28,255 nucleotides of DNA. Source: DAOTVS01 sp034436375 (GTDB taxonomy: Bacteria; Chloroflexota; Anaerolineae; SpSt-313). The notes beneath the pieces were generated by a model. That model did no database searches and was not told the DNA's origin. It worked only from the letters and a program-made list of their open reading frames with translations. The stretch covers positions 1 through 28,255 of the forward strand of contig DAOTVS010000214.1 of NCBI GenBank assembly GCA_034436375.1, read 5' to 3'. Positions 1 to 7,207 of this stretch are shown here, piece after piece; positions within the stretch are counted from its first letter, which is position 1; each line of letters begins with the position of its first letter. The position numbers and the translations under genes are program-made.

Positions 1-31
1 AAAGCGGGCGCCTACATCTACTCCACGCCTA

Positions 32-676
32 TTACGCAGCGGCGATGGCTGCCTCGGCGCGCTTGGCCCAGCCCACCACTGCATAGGTCAGAGGCGTGGC
101 CAGGACTTCGTAGATCGTCTTGAAGGCGCTCTGCGCCAGCACCATGCCGGGGATCACGGCCGGCGGCACGGCGCCCAGGAAAGCGATGGTGATAAAGCAG
201 GTGCTATCAAGCGTCTCACCGACAATGGTCGAGCCGATGGTGCGCATCCAGAGCCAGCGCCCGCCCGTCAGCCGCTTGATCGCCACGAGCACCCAGGCAT
301 TGGCATTGGTGCCCACCAGATAGCCTACAAAGGATGCCAGCAAGAGCCGCGGCGTAAAGCCCAGCACCGTCACAAAGGCCCCCTGATTCTGCCAGAACAC
401 CGGCGCTGGCAGCGCCAAAGTGAGCCAGAAAAAGCCGACCGCGGCCAGGTTCACGGCAAAGCCGAGGAGGATGATCCGCCGGGCCGTGGCCAGCCCGTAC
501 ACCTCGGGGATCACATCGCCGATGATATAGACGATTGGGAACAGCCACACTGCCGCCGGCAGAATGACGCCGCCCGGGCCCTGGTAGAGCTTGCCGGCAA
601 TGAGATTGCTCACCACCAATGCGACTGAGTAGACAGCCGCCAGCGCGACCAACTGGAATGAATACTCTCGCTTCAT
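32..676 (-). CDS. yhhQ: YhhQ-type queuosine precursor transporter
   Basis: A 214-residue integral membrane protein of the VUT/YhhQ (QPTR) family. Characterised members import queuosine precursors such as preQ0 and preQ1. About six hydrophobic segments are visible. An acidic patch with the pattern GDVIPEVYG follows the second segment, and a later stretch reads GSTIVGETLDS; both are typical of the family. The ATG start overlaps the queF stop codon by four bases (ATGA), so the two genes are translationally coupled and lie on one transcript. The riboswitch upstream of queF should therefore control the transporter too. Family assignment is firm. The substrate (preQ0, preQ1 or queuine) is inferred from the family and from queF. 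No terminator is visible between its stop and the window edge. Confidence 0.9.
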   Translation of the reverse strand: MKREYSFQLVALAAVYSVALVVSNLIAGKLYQGPGGVILPAAVWLFPIVYIIGDVIPEVYGLATARRIILLGFAVNLAAVGFFWLTLALPAPVFWQNQGAFVTVLGFTPRLLLASFVGYLVGTNANAWVLVAIKRLTGGRWLWMRTIGSTIVGETLDSTCFITIAFLGAVPPAVIPGMVLAQSAFKTIYEVLATPLTYAVVGWAKRAEAAIAAA

Positions 677-1074
677 CCGGCCCGCTCCTGGCGCTCATAG
701 GATGCCGTCGCCGCAATCGCGATCCCTCCACGCACGTTGAAATCCACCGTCACCGAGGCCCGCAACGGCTGAGCCGCCGCCACGAAATCATCGAGGATTA
801 CCTGGGCCAGGTGCTCATGAAAGATCCCCTCCTCACGAAAGGTCTCAAGGTAGAGCTTCAGGCTCTTGCTCTCGACCACGGAATGGTCTGGGACATATTC
901 GATATAGATCTCCGCCCAGTCGGGCTGGCCTGTCACTGGGCAACGGCAGGTGAACTCGTGGCAGTGCAGTTTGACCACCAGGTCACCCGGCTGCGAATGG
1001 CTCGCAAACACCTCCAATCGTCGCGCGGGGCGCGCCTGAGACCCCAAAATCGTCAGACCGTACTCATTGGCCAT
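673..1074 (-). CDS. queF: QueF, NADPH-dependent preQ0 reductase (7-cyano-7-deazaguanine reductase)
   Basis: A cytoplasmic tunnel-fold enzyme that reduces the nitrile of preQ0 to the amine of preQ1, using two NADPH, on the path to queuosine in tRNA. Its 133 residues match the short unimodular class. The catalytic motif CPVTGQPD places the nucleophile at Cys45 and the proton donor at Asp52. The motif ESKSLKLY (about residues 68-75) and a following FHE are the conserved substrate-binding elements. The ATG at 1074 has an AAGGAG ribosome site 11 bases upstream; that site forms the 3' end of a preQ1 riboswitch-like element. It is the first gene of a two-gene unit with the transporter. No other queuosine genes (queC, queD, queE, tgt, queA) are in the window. 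Confidence 0.95.
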   Translation of the reverse strand: MANEYGLTILGSQARPARRLEVFASHSQPGDLVVKLHCHEFTCRCPVTGQPDWAEIYIEYVPDHSVVESKSLKLYLETFREEGIFHEHLAQVILDDFVAAAQPLRASVTVDFNVRGGIAIAATASYERQERAG

Positions 1075-1085
1075 GGACTACCAGA

Positions 1086-1121
1086 CTCCTTGTTTTGTTG
1101 AGGCGGGTACCTGCGACCGCC
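1086..1121 (-). promoter_or_regulatory. preQ1-I riboswitch aptamer upstream of queF
   Basis: Read on the minus strand, the element starts with the P1 arm GGCGG, then a loop containing TCGCAGGTAC, then the closing arm CCGCC, then an A-rich tail CAACAAAACAAGGAG. Arms, loop and tail match the H-type pseudoknot of class I preQ1 riboswitches; the pattern is very close to the well-studied Thermoanaerobacter tengcongensis sequence as I recall it. The tail ends in the queF ribosome site, so ligand binding should hide the site and reduce translation of queF and yhhQ. Finding it directly upstream of a preQ1 biosynthesis gene strongly supports the call. Confidence 0.88.
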
Positions 1122-1171
1122 TGTTCCGGCTGCCGCGACCGTCGCCGCAGCCCTTCTTCTATTACTCCCAT

Positions 1172-1177
1172 AGTATA
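1172..1177 (-). promoter_or_regulatory. Probable extended -10 promoter for queF-yhhQ
   Basis: On the minus strand TGG precedes TATACT, an extended -10 element, about 100 bases upstream of the queF start and about 50 upstream of the riboswitch. No good -35 hexamer is seen at 16-18 bases. Transcription starting near 1165 would include the whole aptamer. The gene-free stretch 1075-1423 holds this promoter, the riboswitch and the csoR promoter/operator; nothing else is recognisable in about 1200-1350. Confidence 0.45.
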
Positions 1178-1355
1178 CCACAAACGGCGAAGTGGATGGT
1201 CTGAGCGGCAACCTTGCTTGGCGGGCAAGAGCGAGGCAGGGGGCAACGCACCACTCTTGTGCCTCATCATCGCCTATTCGCCAAAACCACTGCCCAGAAC
1301 CGTGGGGTTGATTTCAACATTCCCTACTGCTTCGTTTTCCCCGCCATTTTGCCTG

Positions 1356-1384
1356 TTGACATAGCCCGGCGGAAGGATTATAAT
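1356..1384 (+). promoter_or_regulatory. Consensus sigma-70 promoter of the csoR-copZ-copA operon
   Basis: TTGACA at 1356-1361 and TATAAT at 1379-1384 are separated by exactly 17 bases, so both hexamers match the consensus fully. Transcription should start near 1391, inside the operator-like repeat. Such a strong promoter fits a gene set held down by a repressor. Confidence 0.88.
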
Positions 1385-1391
1385 ACCCGCA

Positions 1392-1411
1392 TATTACCCC
1401 CCATAGGTATA
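1392..1411 (+). promoter_or_regulatory. CsoR-type operator candidate overlapping the transcription start
   Basis: A C-rich tract is flanked by the inverted repeat TACC (1395-1398) and GGTA (1406-1409) with seven bases between, set within TATTACC and GGTATA. CsoR-family operators typically have TACC...GGTA arms around a run of C or G. The site lies immediately downstream of the -10 hexamer, where a bound repressor would block initiation. Binding is inferred. Confidence 0.65.
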
Positions 1412-1423
1412 GGGATGTGGGGC

Positions 1424-1705
1424 ATGATGGAACCAAAGGCAAAGGCGGAAGCGCTGCGGCGACTGCGCACCATCGAGGGGCACATTCGCGGCGTGCAGCG
1501 CATGTTGGAAGAGGAAAGCAGCTGCCTGGAGACAATTCGGCAGACCCTGGCCGTGCGTCGGGCGCTGGACCGGGTGAGTCAACTCCTGGTCTCGAGCCAG
1601 GTGCGCGGCTGCCTGGCGGTGGGCACGGAGTGCGCCGACGCGCAAGAGCGAGAGCGGATCGTGCAGGAACTGCTGGACGCCCTCGAGCTGACCGATCGCC
1701 TCTAG
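1424..1705 (+). CDS. csoR: CsoR/DUF156-family metal or redox-sensing repressor (copper operon regulator)
   Basis: A small all-helical repressor of the CsoR/RcnR/CstR family, 93 residues from the ATG at 1424. It should bind the operator at its own promoter and release on sensing Cu(I) or a thiol stress. The N-terminal stretch RRLRTIEGHIRGVQRMLEE is typical of the family. By alignment the ligand positions of copper-sensing CsoR (Cys, His, Cys; spacing 25 and 4) are Cys34, Gln59 and Cys63 here, so the His is missing. An extra Cys lies at residue 70. Gene context (copZ, copA) still argues for copper. ATG codons at 1415, 1424 and 1427 are in frame and none has a strong ribosome site; 1424/1427 give the usual family N-terminus. 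The gene ends 17 bases before copZ. Confidence 0.88.
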   Translation: MMEPKAKAEALRRLRTIEGHIRGVQRMLEEESSCLETIRQTLAVRRALDRVSQLLVSSQVRGCLAVGTECADAQERERIVQELLDALELTDRL

Positions 1706-1722
1706 CATAAGGAGAACACAGC

Positions 1723-1929
1723 ATGGCAACTCAGACTTTCAATGTGCCCAATATCTCGTGCATGCACTGCGTCAAGCGCATCACCCAGGCGCTGACAGGC
1801 ATGCCGGGCGTGCAGAACGTCAAGGCCGATGTCAATACCAAGACCGTGACTGTCTCGTACAGTGGCGCCGATACCCTTGACCGCGTGCGCGCCAAGCTCG
1901 ACGAGATCGGCTACCCTGTGGCGGATTAA
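1723..1929 (+). CDS. copZ: CopZ-like copper chaperone (HMA domain)
   Basis: A 68-residue single heavy-metal-associated (ferredoxin-like fold) domain. The metal site is CMHC (Cys13, Cys16) in the context PNISCMHC, where most homologues have MTCxHC or MSCxHC. The conserved GYPV end is present. It should carry Cu(I) in the cytoplasm to the N-terminal metal domains of the downstream CopA or to the repressor. The ATG at 1723 has a strong AAGGAG at 1708-1713. It follows csoR by 17 bases and shares its promoter, so it should be copper-induced. Confidence 0.92.
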   Translation: MATQTFNVPNISCMHCVKRITQALTGMPGVQNVKADVNTKTVTVSYSGADTLDRVRAKLDEIGYPVAD

Positions 1930-1967
1930 CCCTGTCACCGTATCTGCTATCGCCATCCTGAGGGACA

Positions 1968-2033
1968 GAGCGACGACGAATCTCGCCTGCAGAGTGGACG
2001 ATCTGCTCGTGCGGCTGGGGTTTCTCGTCGCTC
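1968..2033 (+). other. Inverted repeat in the copZ-copA gap
   Basis: The 187-base gap between copZ and copA holds a perfect 9-base inverted repeat, GAGCGACGA at 1968-1976 and TCGTCGCTC at 2025-2033, followed by CGTTTTCC. The loop is long (48 bases). It could be a partial terminator or processing site that tunes copA relative to copZ. No clear second promoter is seen in the gap. Confidence 0.3.
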
Positions 2034-2116
2034 CGTTTTCCAGAATGAGGGGACAAGTGTGTTTGTGAAAATCGGGGTTCGTTCAGCGATGGGTTAGCCC
2101 TCGTTTGGAGGGAAAA

Positions 2117-4837
2117 ATGGAGAAACAAATCAGTCTGCCCGTGTTGGGTATGACTTGCGCCAATTGTGCATTGGCCATCGAGCGTGCGCTACGCAAGCTG
2201 CCGGGCGTCGGGGAGGCGAGCGTCAACCTGGCCCTCGAGCAGGCAACGGTGCGCTATGATCCGGCTCAGGTGCAGCTCCCTGCCCTTATCAAGGCGGTGG
2301 AGGATGCCGGTTATCAGGTCGTGGTGGAGCGGCTCGATCTACCGGTGGGCGGCATGACCTGCGCCAACTGCGCCCTGGCCATTGAGCGGGCGCTGAGAAA
2401 ACTGGATGGGGTCATCTCGGCGAGCGTGAATCTGGCGAGCGAGCGGGCCGTAGCGGAGTACGTGCCTGGCCTGGTGGGCCGGCCAGAGATTGTCAAGGCG
2501 ATCGAGGATGCTGGCTATACAGTGATTGCCCCGACAGATGAGGAAGAAGCGCCGGCGGAGGACGTAGAGCGGGCCGCCCGTGAGCGCGAGGCCCGCACTC
2601 AGCGCAACAAGCTTCTCTGGAGCGTGCCGCTGAGCCTGATTGTTGCGGTGCTCAGCATGGGCATGGGGTTCGGGCTGATTCCCATGTTCGCGGGCTACAA
2701 GTTCTTGCTGCTGGCCCTGACGGCGCCGGTGCAACTCATCATCGGCTGGCAGTTCTACCGGGGCGCTTACAAGTCGCTGCGCAACGGCAGCGCCAATATG
2801 GACGTCTTGGTGTCGCTGGGCACCTCAGCGGCCTTTATCTACAGCCTGGCGACCACTTTCGGCCTGGCTCGCGGCGAGGTCTATTACGATTCGGCTGCTG
2901 TGATCATCACGCTGATTGTGCTCGGCAAGTACCTGGAAGCCCGCGCCAAAGGCCGCACTTCGGAGGCGATCCGCAAGCTGATGGGTCTGGCGCCGCGCAC
3001 AGCGCGGGTGGTGCGCGACGGTGTGGAGGTAGATATTCCCGTCGAGCAGGTGGCGCCGGGTGATATCATCATCGTGCGCCCTGGTGAGAAGATGCCGGTG
3101 GACGGCGTGGTGCTTGAGGGACGCTCGACGGTGGACGAATCGATGATCACCGGTGAGAGCCTCCCCGTGCTCAAACAGCCCGGTGATGCGGTCATCGGCG
3201 CATCACTGAACCGGCAGGGGCTGCTGCGTTTCAAAGCGACCAAGGTGGGCAAAGACACCGTCTTGGCCCAGATTATCCGCCTGGTGCAGGAAGCTCAGGG
3301 CTCCAAGGCGCCCATTCAGCGCCTGGCAGACCGCGTAGCGGCGGTATTTGTGCCGGTGGTGGTGAGCCTGGCCGTTCTGACCTTCCTGGGTTGGTTCTTT
3401 ATCGGCGGTGCGGGGTTCACTCACAGTATGCTGAACATGGTGGCCGTCTTGGTGATCGCCTGCCCCTGCGCCATGGGCCTGGCTACGCCTACCGCTATCA
3501 TGGTGGGCACGGGCAAGGGCGCCGAGATGGGCATCCTGATAAAGAGCGGCGGCAGCCTGGAGCGGACCGGGCAGGTGACCGCGGTGGTGCTGGACAAGAC
3601 CGGCACCCTCACCCGGGGTGAGCCGGTCGTGACCGATGTAGTGCCGGCCGGCGAGGCGCATGGAGTGGACGGCGGCGAGGATGCGCGCGCCAACGAGTTG
3701 CTGCGCTGGGCGGCAAGCGCCGAGCGCGGATCGGAGCATCCTCTGGGCGAGGCGATCATACGCCTGGCTGCTGAGCGCGGGATCGCCACTTCCGCACCGG
3801 AAGAGTTCGAGGCGGCCGTTGGCCAGGGGTTGACGGCGCGAGTGGAGGGGCGACGCGTGCTCGTAGGCACGCCTGCGCTCCTGGAGAACCAGGGTGTGAC
3901 CCTGGGCGCGCTGGACGACGCGTTGCGTGCCCTGCAAGGCCAGGGCAAGACGGCCATTGCGGTGAGCGTCGATGGCGCCCTGCTGGGCCTGATCGGGATC
4001 GCCGATACGCTCAAGACCACCTCGCGTGCGGCAGTGGACGAGCTGCACCGGCAGGGTCTGCAGGTGATCATGCTCACCGGCGATAACCGGCAGACGGCCG
4101 AAGCGATCGCCGCCCAGGTGGGCATCGAGCGCGTGCTGGCCGAGGTGCTGCCCGCCGACAAGGCGAACCAGGTGCGGGCTTTACAGGCTGAGGGGCAGGT
4201 GGTGGCCATGGTGGGTGATGGCATCAACGACGCGCCCGCACTGGCCCAGGCTGATGTCGGCATCGCCATCGGCACCGGCACTGATGTCGCGATGGATGCG
4301 GCCGATATCACCCTCATGTCGGGTGACCTGCGCGGGGTGGCATCGGCGATAGCCCTCTCCAAGGGCACGCTGCGCACCATCCGCCAGAACCTGTTTTGGG
4401 CGTTCTTCTACAATGTGATCGGCATTCCGGTTGCAGCGCTGGGCCTGCTGAGCCCGATGATCGCGGCCGGCGCAATGGCGTTCAGCTCAGTGTTTGTGGT
4501 GACGAATTCGCTGCGGCTGCGTGGCTTTCGCTTGCGCCGGCAGCCAAGCGGGGCTATGGAGGGCGTACGCCTGTACACCCGCCGCGGCTGCCCGGATTGC
4601 TTCAATGCCAGGCGTTTCTTTGATAACCGGCAGGTGGCCTATCAGGCCTTTGATGTGGAAGAGGATGCCCAGGCCCGCAGTGAGGCGGCGGCCCTGGCGG
4701 GAAGCCTCGTGACGCCAATTATCGTCACCGGCGATCGGGTGTTCCAGGGCTTTGCGGCCAACCGCGAGGCCATCGAGGCCCTCTTCCCCGGACCGGGGAG
4801 CGGCAAGGCGCGTGCGGGCGCCCGGGCGCACGCCTGA
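2117..4837 (+). CDS. copA: Copper-exporting P1B-type ATPase CopA with C-terminal glutaredoxin-like domain
   Basis: A Cu(I)-exporting ATPase of 906 residues in the cytoplasmic membrane. Two N-terminal HMA domains each carry GMTCANC (Cys14/Cys17 and Cys82/Cys85). The transmembrane metal site is CPC at 449-451; the actuator motif TGES, the phosphorylated Asp493 in DKTGTLT, the SEHPLGEA nucleotide loop and GDGINDAP (about 700-707) are all intact. After the last membrane helices the chain continues into about 80 extra residues starting YTRRGCPDCFNARRFF, with a CPDC redox pair (Cys825/Cys828) and a TPIIV turn, that is, a glutaredoxin/NrdH-like fold. Usual CopA proteins end soon after the YNxxxIPxA and NSLRLR region. 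The ATG at 2117 is preferred to the in-frame TTG at 2105 because GGAGGG (2107-2112) lies just upstream of it. Third gene of the csoR operon. Confidence 0.95.
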   Translation: MEKQISLPVLGMTCANCALAIERALRKLPGVGEASVNLALEQATVRYDPAQVQLPALIKAVEDAGYQVVVERLDLPVGGMTCANCALAIERALRKLDGVISASVNLASERAVAEYVPGLVGRPEIVKAIEDAGYTVIAPTDEEEAPAEDVERAAREREARTQRNKLLWSVPLSLIVAVLSMGMGFGLIPMFAGYKFLLLALTAPVQLIIGWQFYRGAYKSLRNGSANMDVLVSLGTSAAFIYSLATTFGLARGEVYYDSAAVIITLIVLGKYLEARAKGRTSEAIRKLMGLAPRTARVVRDGVEVDIPVEQVAPGDIIIVRPGEKMPVDGVVLEGRSTVDESMITGESLPVLKQPGDAVIGASLNRQGLLRFKATKVGKDTVLAQIIRLVQEAQGSKAPIQRLADRVAAVFVPVVVSLAVLTFLGWFFIGGAGFTHSMLNMVAVLVIACPCAMGLATPTAIMVGTGKGAEMGILIKSGGSLERTGQVTAVVLDKTGTLTRGEPVVTDVVPAGEAHGVDGGEDARANELLRWAASAERGSEHPLGEAIIRLAAERGIATSAPEEFEAAVGQGLTARVEGRRVLVGTPALLENQGVTLGALDDALRALQGQGKTAIAVSVDGALLGLIGIADTLKTTSRAAVDELHRQGLQVIMLTGDNRQTAEAIAAQVGIERVLAEVLPADKANQVRALQAEGQVVAMVGDGINDAPALAQADVGIAIGTGTDVAMDAADITLMSGDLRGVASAIALSKGTLRTIRQNLFWAFFYNVIGIPVAALGLLSPMIAAGAMAFSSVFVVTNSLRLRGFRLRRQPSGAMEGVRLYTRRGCPDCFNARRFFDNRQVAYQAFDVEEDAQARSEAAALAGSLVTPIIVTGDRVFQGFAANREAIEALFPGPGSGKARAGARAHA

Positions 4838-4869
4838 CATCTATAGGAGCAGGCCAGTACTGGCCAGTG

Positions 4870-4899
4870 ACCGGGCTCGGCGCTTTGCGCATGCCCGGT
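4870..4899 (+). terminator. Stem-loop downstream of copA
   Basis: Arms ACCGGGC (4870-4876) and GCCCGGT (4893-4899) enclose a second small hairpin GCGC-TTT-GCGC (4880-4890). No T-run follows, so this is a possible weak terminator or 3' stabiliser of the copper operon mRNA. A perfect 14-base palindrome precedes it at 4852-4865. Confidence 0.4.
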
Positions 4900-5007
4900 T
4901 CGGAGACCTTGGGGCGGGCAGGTCAGCGTCCGCCCCTTGCTACCCTCAACCTCTGGGAGGTTCAGAGGTATTTGCAGAGCCCAACACTCCGGTTTGTGCG
5001 ATCAGGG

Positions 5008-5036
5008 TTGTCGGATTCCATATCCAGTGGTAGAAT
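5008..5036 (+). promoter_or_regulatory. Sigma-70 promoter for the cytochrome c maturation operon
   Basis: TTGTCG at 5008-5013 and TAGAAT at 5031-5036 are separated by 17 bases. The start would be near 5043, giving a leader of about 44 bases before the first gene. No other good promoter was seen before 15622, so the operon probably depends mainly on it. Confidence 0.65.
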
Positions 5037-5086
5037 CGCACTCCATCTTCTTGGTCTTGCTACCTATGGAGGGAGCCTAACCTGGA

Positions 5087-6625
5087 ATGGCAAACCCGGA
5101 TCGCAAAGGCATGGAAAAGTGGCAAAGGATCGCCTTGGCGCTGGTTCTGGCCGGCCTGTCGTGGTTTGGGGTGCAGTTGCCGGCGCGCGCTGACGGGGTT
5201 GTAAGGGGCTTTTACTTTTTCTCGGCCGATTGCTCGCACTGCCAGGCCGTAGCCAAAGACGTGTTGCCGGGGATCCAGTCACGCTTTGGCGCGCAGCTCG
5301 AGCTACGCTTTTTCGACATTCGTGAGCCGGCCAATCTAAAGGTCTTGGAGGCGCTGGAGGCGCGCTATGGCGTGTCGAACCCAGGGGTGCCCGAGGCCTT
5401 TATCGGCCAGGATGTGCTGGTGGGCGAGGATGCCATGCGCACGAATCTGGCCGGCACGATCGAAAAGTACCTGGCGGCAGGGGGCGTCGATTTCCCGACC
5501 GGCGACATGCCGGTGCCTGTTGCCGAGGTTTCGCCGACGGCCGAGCCGACCACCAGCGCGCCGGTGATGAACCTGGTGTATTTCTACAAGGGTGGCTGCC
5601 AGGAATGCGAGCGCGCCAAGTATGTGCTGGATACGCTCAGTAAGCAATATCCGAGCTTGCAGGTTCTGTCGCTCGATATTGCCCAGCGGGCCGACCTGAA
5701 CGAGGCCCTCGCCGAGCGCCTTGGCCTGCCTGTGAGCAAGCGCCTGGTGACGCCGGCGATCTTTATCGGCGACGATGCCCTGGTGGGCAACGAGGTCACA
5801 CTGCCGCGTCTGCAGGCCCTGCTGGACCACTATCGGGAGGCGGGAGCGCCGCCAATCTGGCAACAGGTACAGACCCAGGCGGCCCGAGAGACGATTGCTC
5901 AACGTTTCCGCTCATTTGGCCCGTTGACGGTGGTGGGGGCAGGCCTGATCGATGGTATCAACCCCTGCGCTTTTGCTACGGTGGTTTTTTTCATCTCTTA
6001 CCTGGCGTTCCTGGGGCGCCGGCGGCGCGAGATTCTGGCTGTGGGCGCAGCGTTTACCCTGGGCGTATTCCTGACCTATCTGTTGGTGGGCCTGGGGGCG
6101 CTCAAGTTCGTGCAGGCGCTGGCCGGGGTGAGCGTTCTGGGGCGTGCGATCTATGGGCTGACGGCCGTGCTGTGCATTGGCTTTGCCGGGGTCAGCGTGC
6201 ACGATGCCTGGCAGGCGTATCACGGCAAGCCCGAGGCAATGCAGATGCGCCTGCCCCGCGCTCTGCGGCAGCGAGTGCATCGGGTGATCCGGGAAAATGG
6301 GGCGGCGCCCGCGTTTGTGGGTATTGCCCTGGTCACAGGCTTTGTGGTATCGCTGATCGAGCTGGCGTGCACGGGGCAGGTCTACCTGCCGACCATATTG
6401 TTCGTGTTGGGTGAGCCGCAGTTACGGCTGCACGCGATATCCTACCTGGTGCTGTATAACCTGGTCTTTGTGCTTCCACTGGTGGTTGTCTTTGTCGTGG
6501 CGGCGTTGGGCACCAGCTCGACTCGCCTCGCTACGGTCGTGCAAAGACATACCGGCACGATCAAGTTGTTGACGGCGGCTGTGTTTGCACTGCTGGGAGC
6601 ATGGATGCTGACGACCGTGCTGTGA
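5087..6625 (+). CDS. Double thioredoxin-fold domain fused to a DsbD/CcdA-type membrane domain
   Basis: A 512-residue protein: a signal-anchor helix (about 12-35), a thioredoxin-like domain with a CSHC pair (Cys49/Cys52), a second such domain with CQEC (Cys171/Cys174), then about six membrane helices with one Cys in INPCAF (Cys294) and one in ELACTGQ (Cys428). In DsbD/CcdA proteins two such membrane cysteines pass electrons from cytoplasmic thioredoxin to extracytoplasmic partners. Both soluble domains follow the signal helix and so should be outside, giving one chain that moves reductant across the membrane and hands it on, probably to the two lipoprotein thioredoxins that follow. The ATG at 5087 has GGAGGGAG at 5068-5075; an in-frame ATG at 5111 is an alternative. 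First gene of the operon. Exact substrates are unknown. Confidence 0.85.
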   Translation: MANPDRKGMEKWQRIALALVLAGLSWFGVQLPARADGVVRGFYFFSADCSHCQAVAKDVLPGIQSRFGAQLELRFFDIREPANLKVLEALEARYGVSNPGVPEAFIGQDVLVGEDAMRTNLAGTIEKYLAAGGVDFPTGDMPVPVAEVSPTAEPTTSAPVMNLVYFYKGGCQECERAKYVLDTLSKQYPSLQVLSLDIAQRADLNEALAERLGLPVSKRLVTPAIFIGDDALVGNEVTLPRLQALLDHYREAGAPPIWQQVQTQAARETIAQRFRSFGPLTVVGAGLIDGINPCAFATVVFFISYLAFLGRRRREILAVGAAFTLGVFLTYLLVGLGALKFVQALAGVSVLGRAIYGLTAVLCIGFAGVSVHDAWQAYHGKPEAMQMRLPRALRQRVHRVIRENGAAPAFVGIALVTGFVVSLIELACTGQVYLPTILFVLGEPQLRLHAISYLVLYNLVFVLPLVVVFVVAALGTSSTRLATVVQRHTGTIKLLTAAVFALLGAWMLTTVL

Positions 6626-6647
6626 GTGGAGGCACCGGTGTGGCTCA

Positions 6648-6672
6648 GGGCAGATCTGAGACCTGCCCATAC
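6648..6672. repeat. Dispersed palindromic repeat, copy A
   Basis: Between the DsbD-like gene and the first thioredoxin gene. The reverse complement of this 25-base stretch agrees with 15812-15836 at 23 of 25 positions, including the shared centre GGTCTCAGAT. Inverted arms GGGCAG and CTGCCC allow a short hairpin. This copy lacks the outer arm seen in copy B. Confidence 0.65.
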
Positions 6673-6697
6673 GCGATGATGAGAAGGAGCGATCAAG

Positions 6698-7207
6698 ATG
6701 AGACAGCGCCTGCGCTCCCCGGTGATCGTGCTGGCCCTGGCGCTCGTTTTGCTCGCGGAGGGGTGTGCCCCATCAAGCGTCGGTGGTCAGAAGGGGAGTG
6801 TGGCCCCTGATTTTTCGCTATCGGGCCTCGATGGCGCGGCGGTCAACCTGAGCGACTATCGCGGGCGTACAGTCGTACTGAACTTTTTCGCTACCTGGTG
6901 TGGCCCTTGCCGGGCCGAAATGCCTGATCTGCAGGCCGTCTATGGTGAGCTGCACGATCATGGTATGGTGTTGGTGGCCGTGAACCAGGGAGAGACGCGT
7001 GAGCAGGTATCGAGCTTTGCGCGCGAGTTTGGCCTGACTTTTCCGATCCTGCTCGACCAAGATGAAGCGACAGCCCGCCTGTACGGCGTGCGAGCCTTTC
7101 CTACGACAGTGATCATCGACGGGCGCGGGGTGGTTCGCGATGTGGTTGTAGGGGGCCCTCTGACCCGGACGGCATTACGCCGTATGTTGGAAGGAATGGT
7201 CAAGTGA
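6698..7207 (+). CDS. TlpA/ResA-type lipoprotein thioredoxin (first of a tandem pair)
   Basis: A 169-residue membrane-attached thioredoxin-like protein of the AhpC/TSA-Redoxin (TlpA, ResA, CcmG) group. The N-terminus is a lipoprotein signal ending LLAEGC, with Cys23 the likely lipidated residue. The domain begins with the usual APDFSLSGLDG and carries WCGPC (Cys68/Cys71); the cis-proline loop reads FPTTVIID. In this setting it probably reduces the CXXCH cysteines of apocytochrome c before heme attachment, using electrons from the upstream DsbD-like protein or from CcdA. An AAGGAG ribosome site lies about 9 bases before the ATG. It overlaps the next gene by one base, or four if that gene starts at GTG 7204. 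Confidence 0.9.
   Translation: MRQRLRSPVIVLALALVLLAEGCAPSSVGGQKGSVAPDFSLSGLDGAAVNLSDYRGRTVVLNFFATWCGPCRAEMPDLQAVYGELHDHGMVLVAVNQGETREQVSSFAREFGLTFPILLDQDEATARLYGVRAFPTTVIIDGRGVVRDVVVGGPLTRTALRRMLEGMVK

Noticed and set aside
3421..4380. 319-codon open frame antisense to copA, and a similar one at 3203-4048
   Set aside because: Their translations are Ser/Pro/Arg- or His/Gln-rich without domains and lie over clear catalytic motifs of copA. They are GC-driven shadows.
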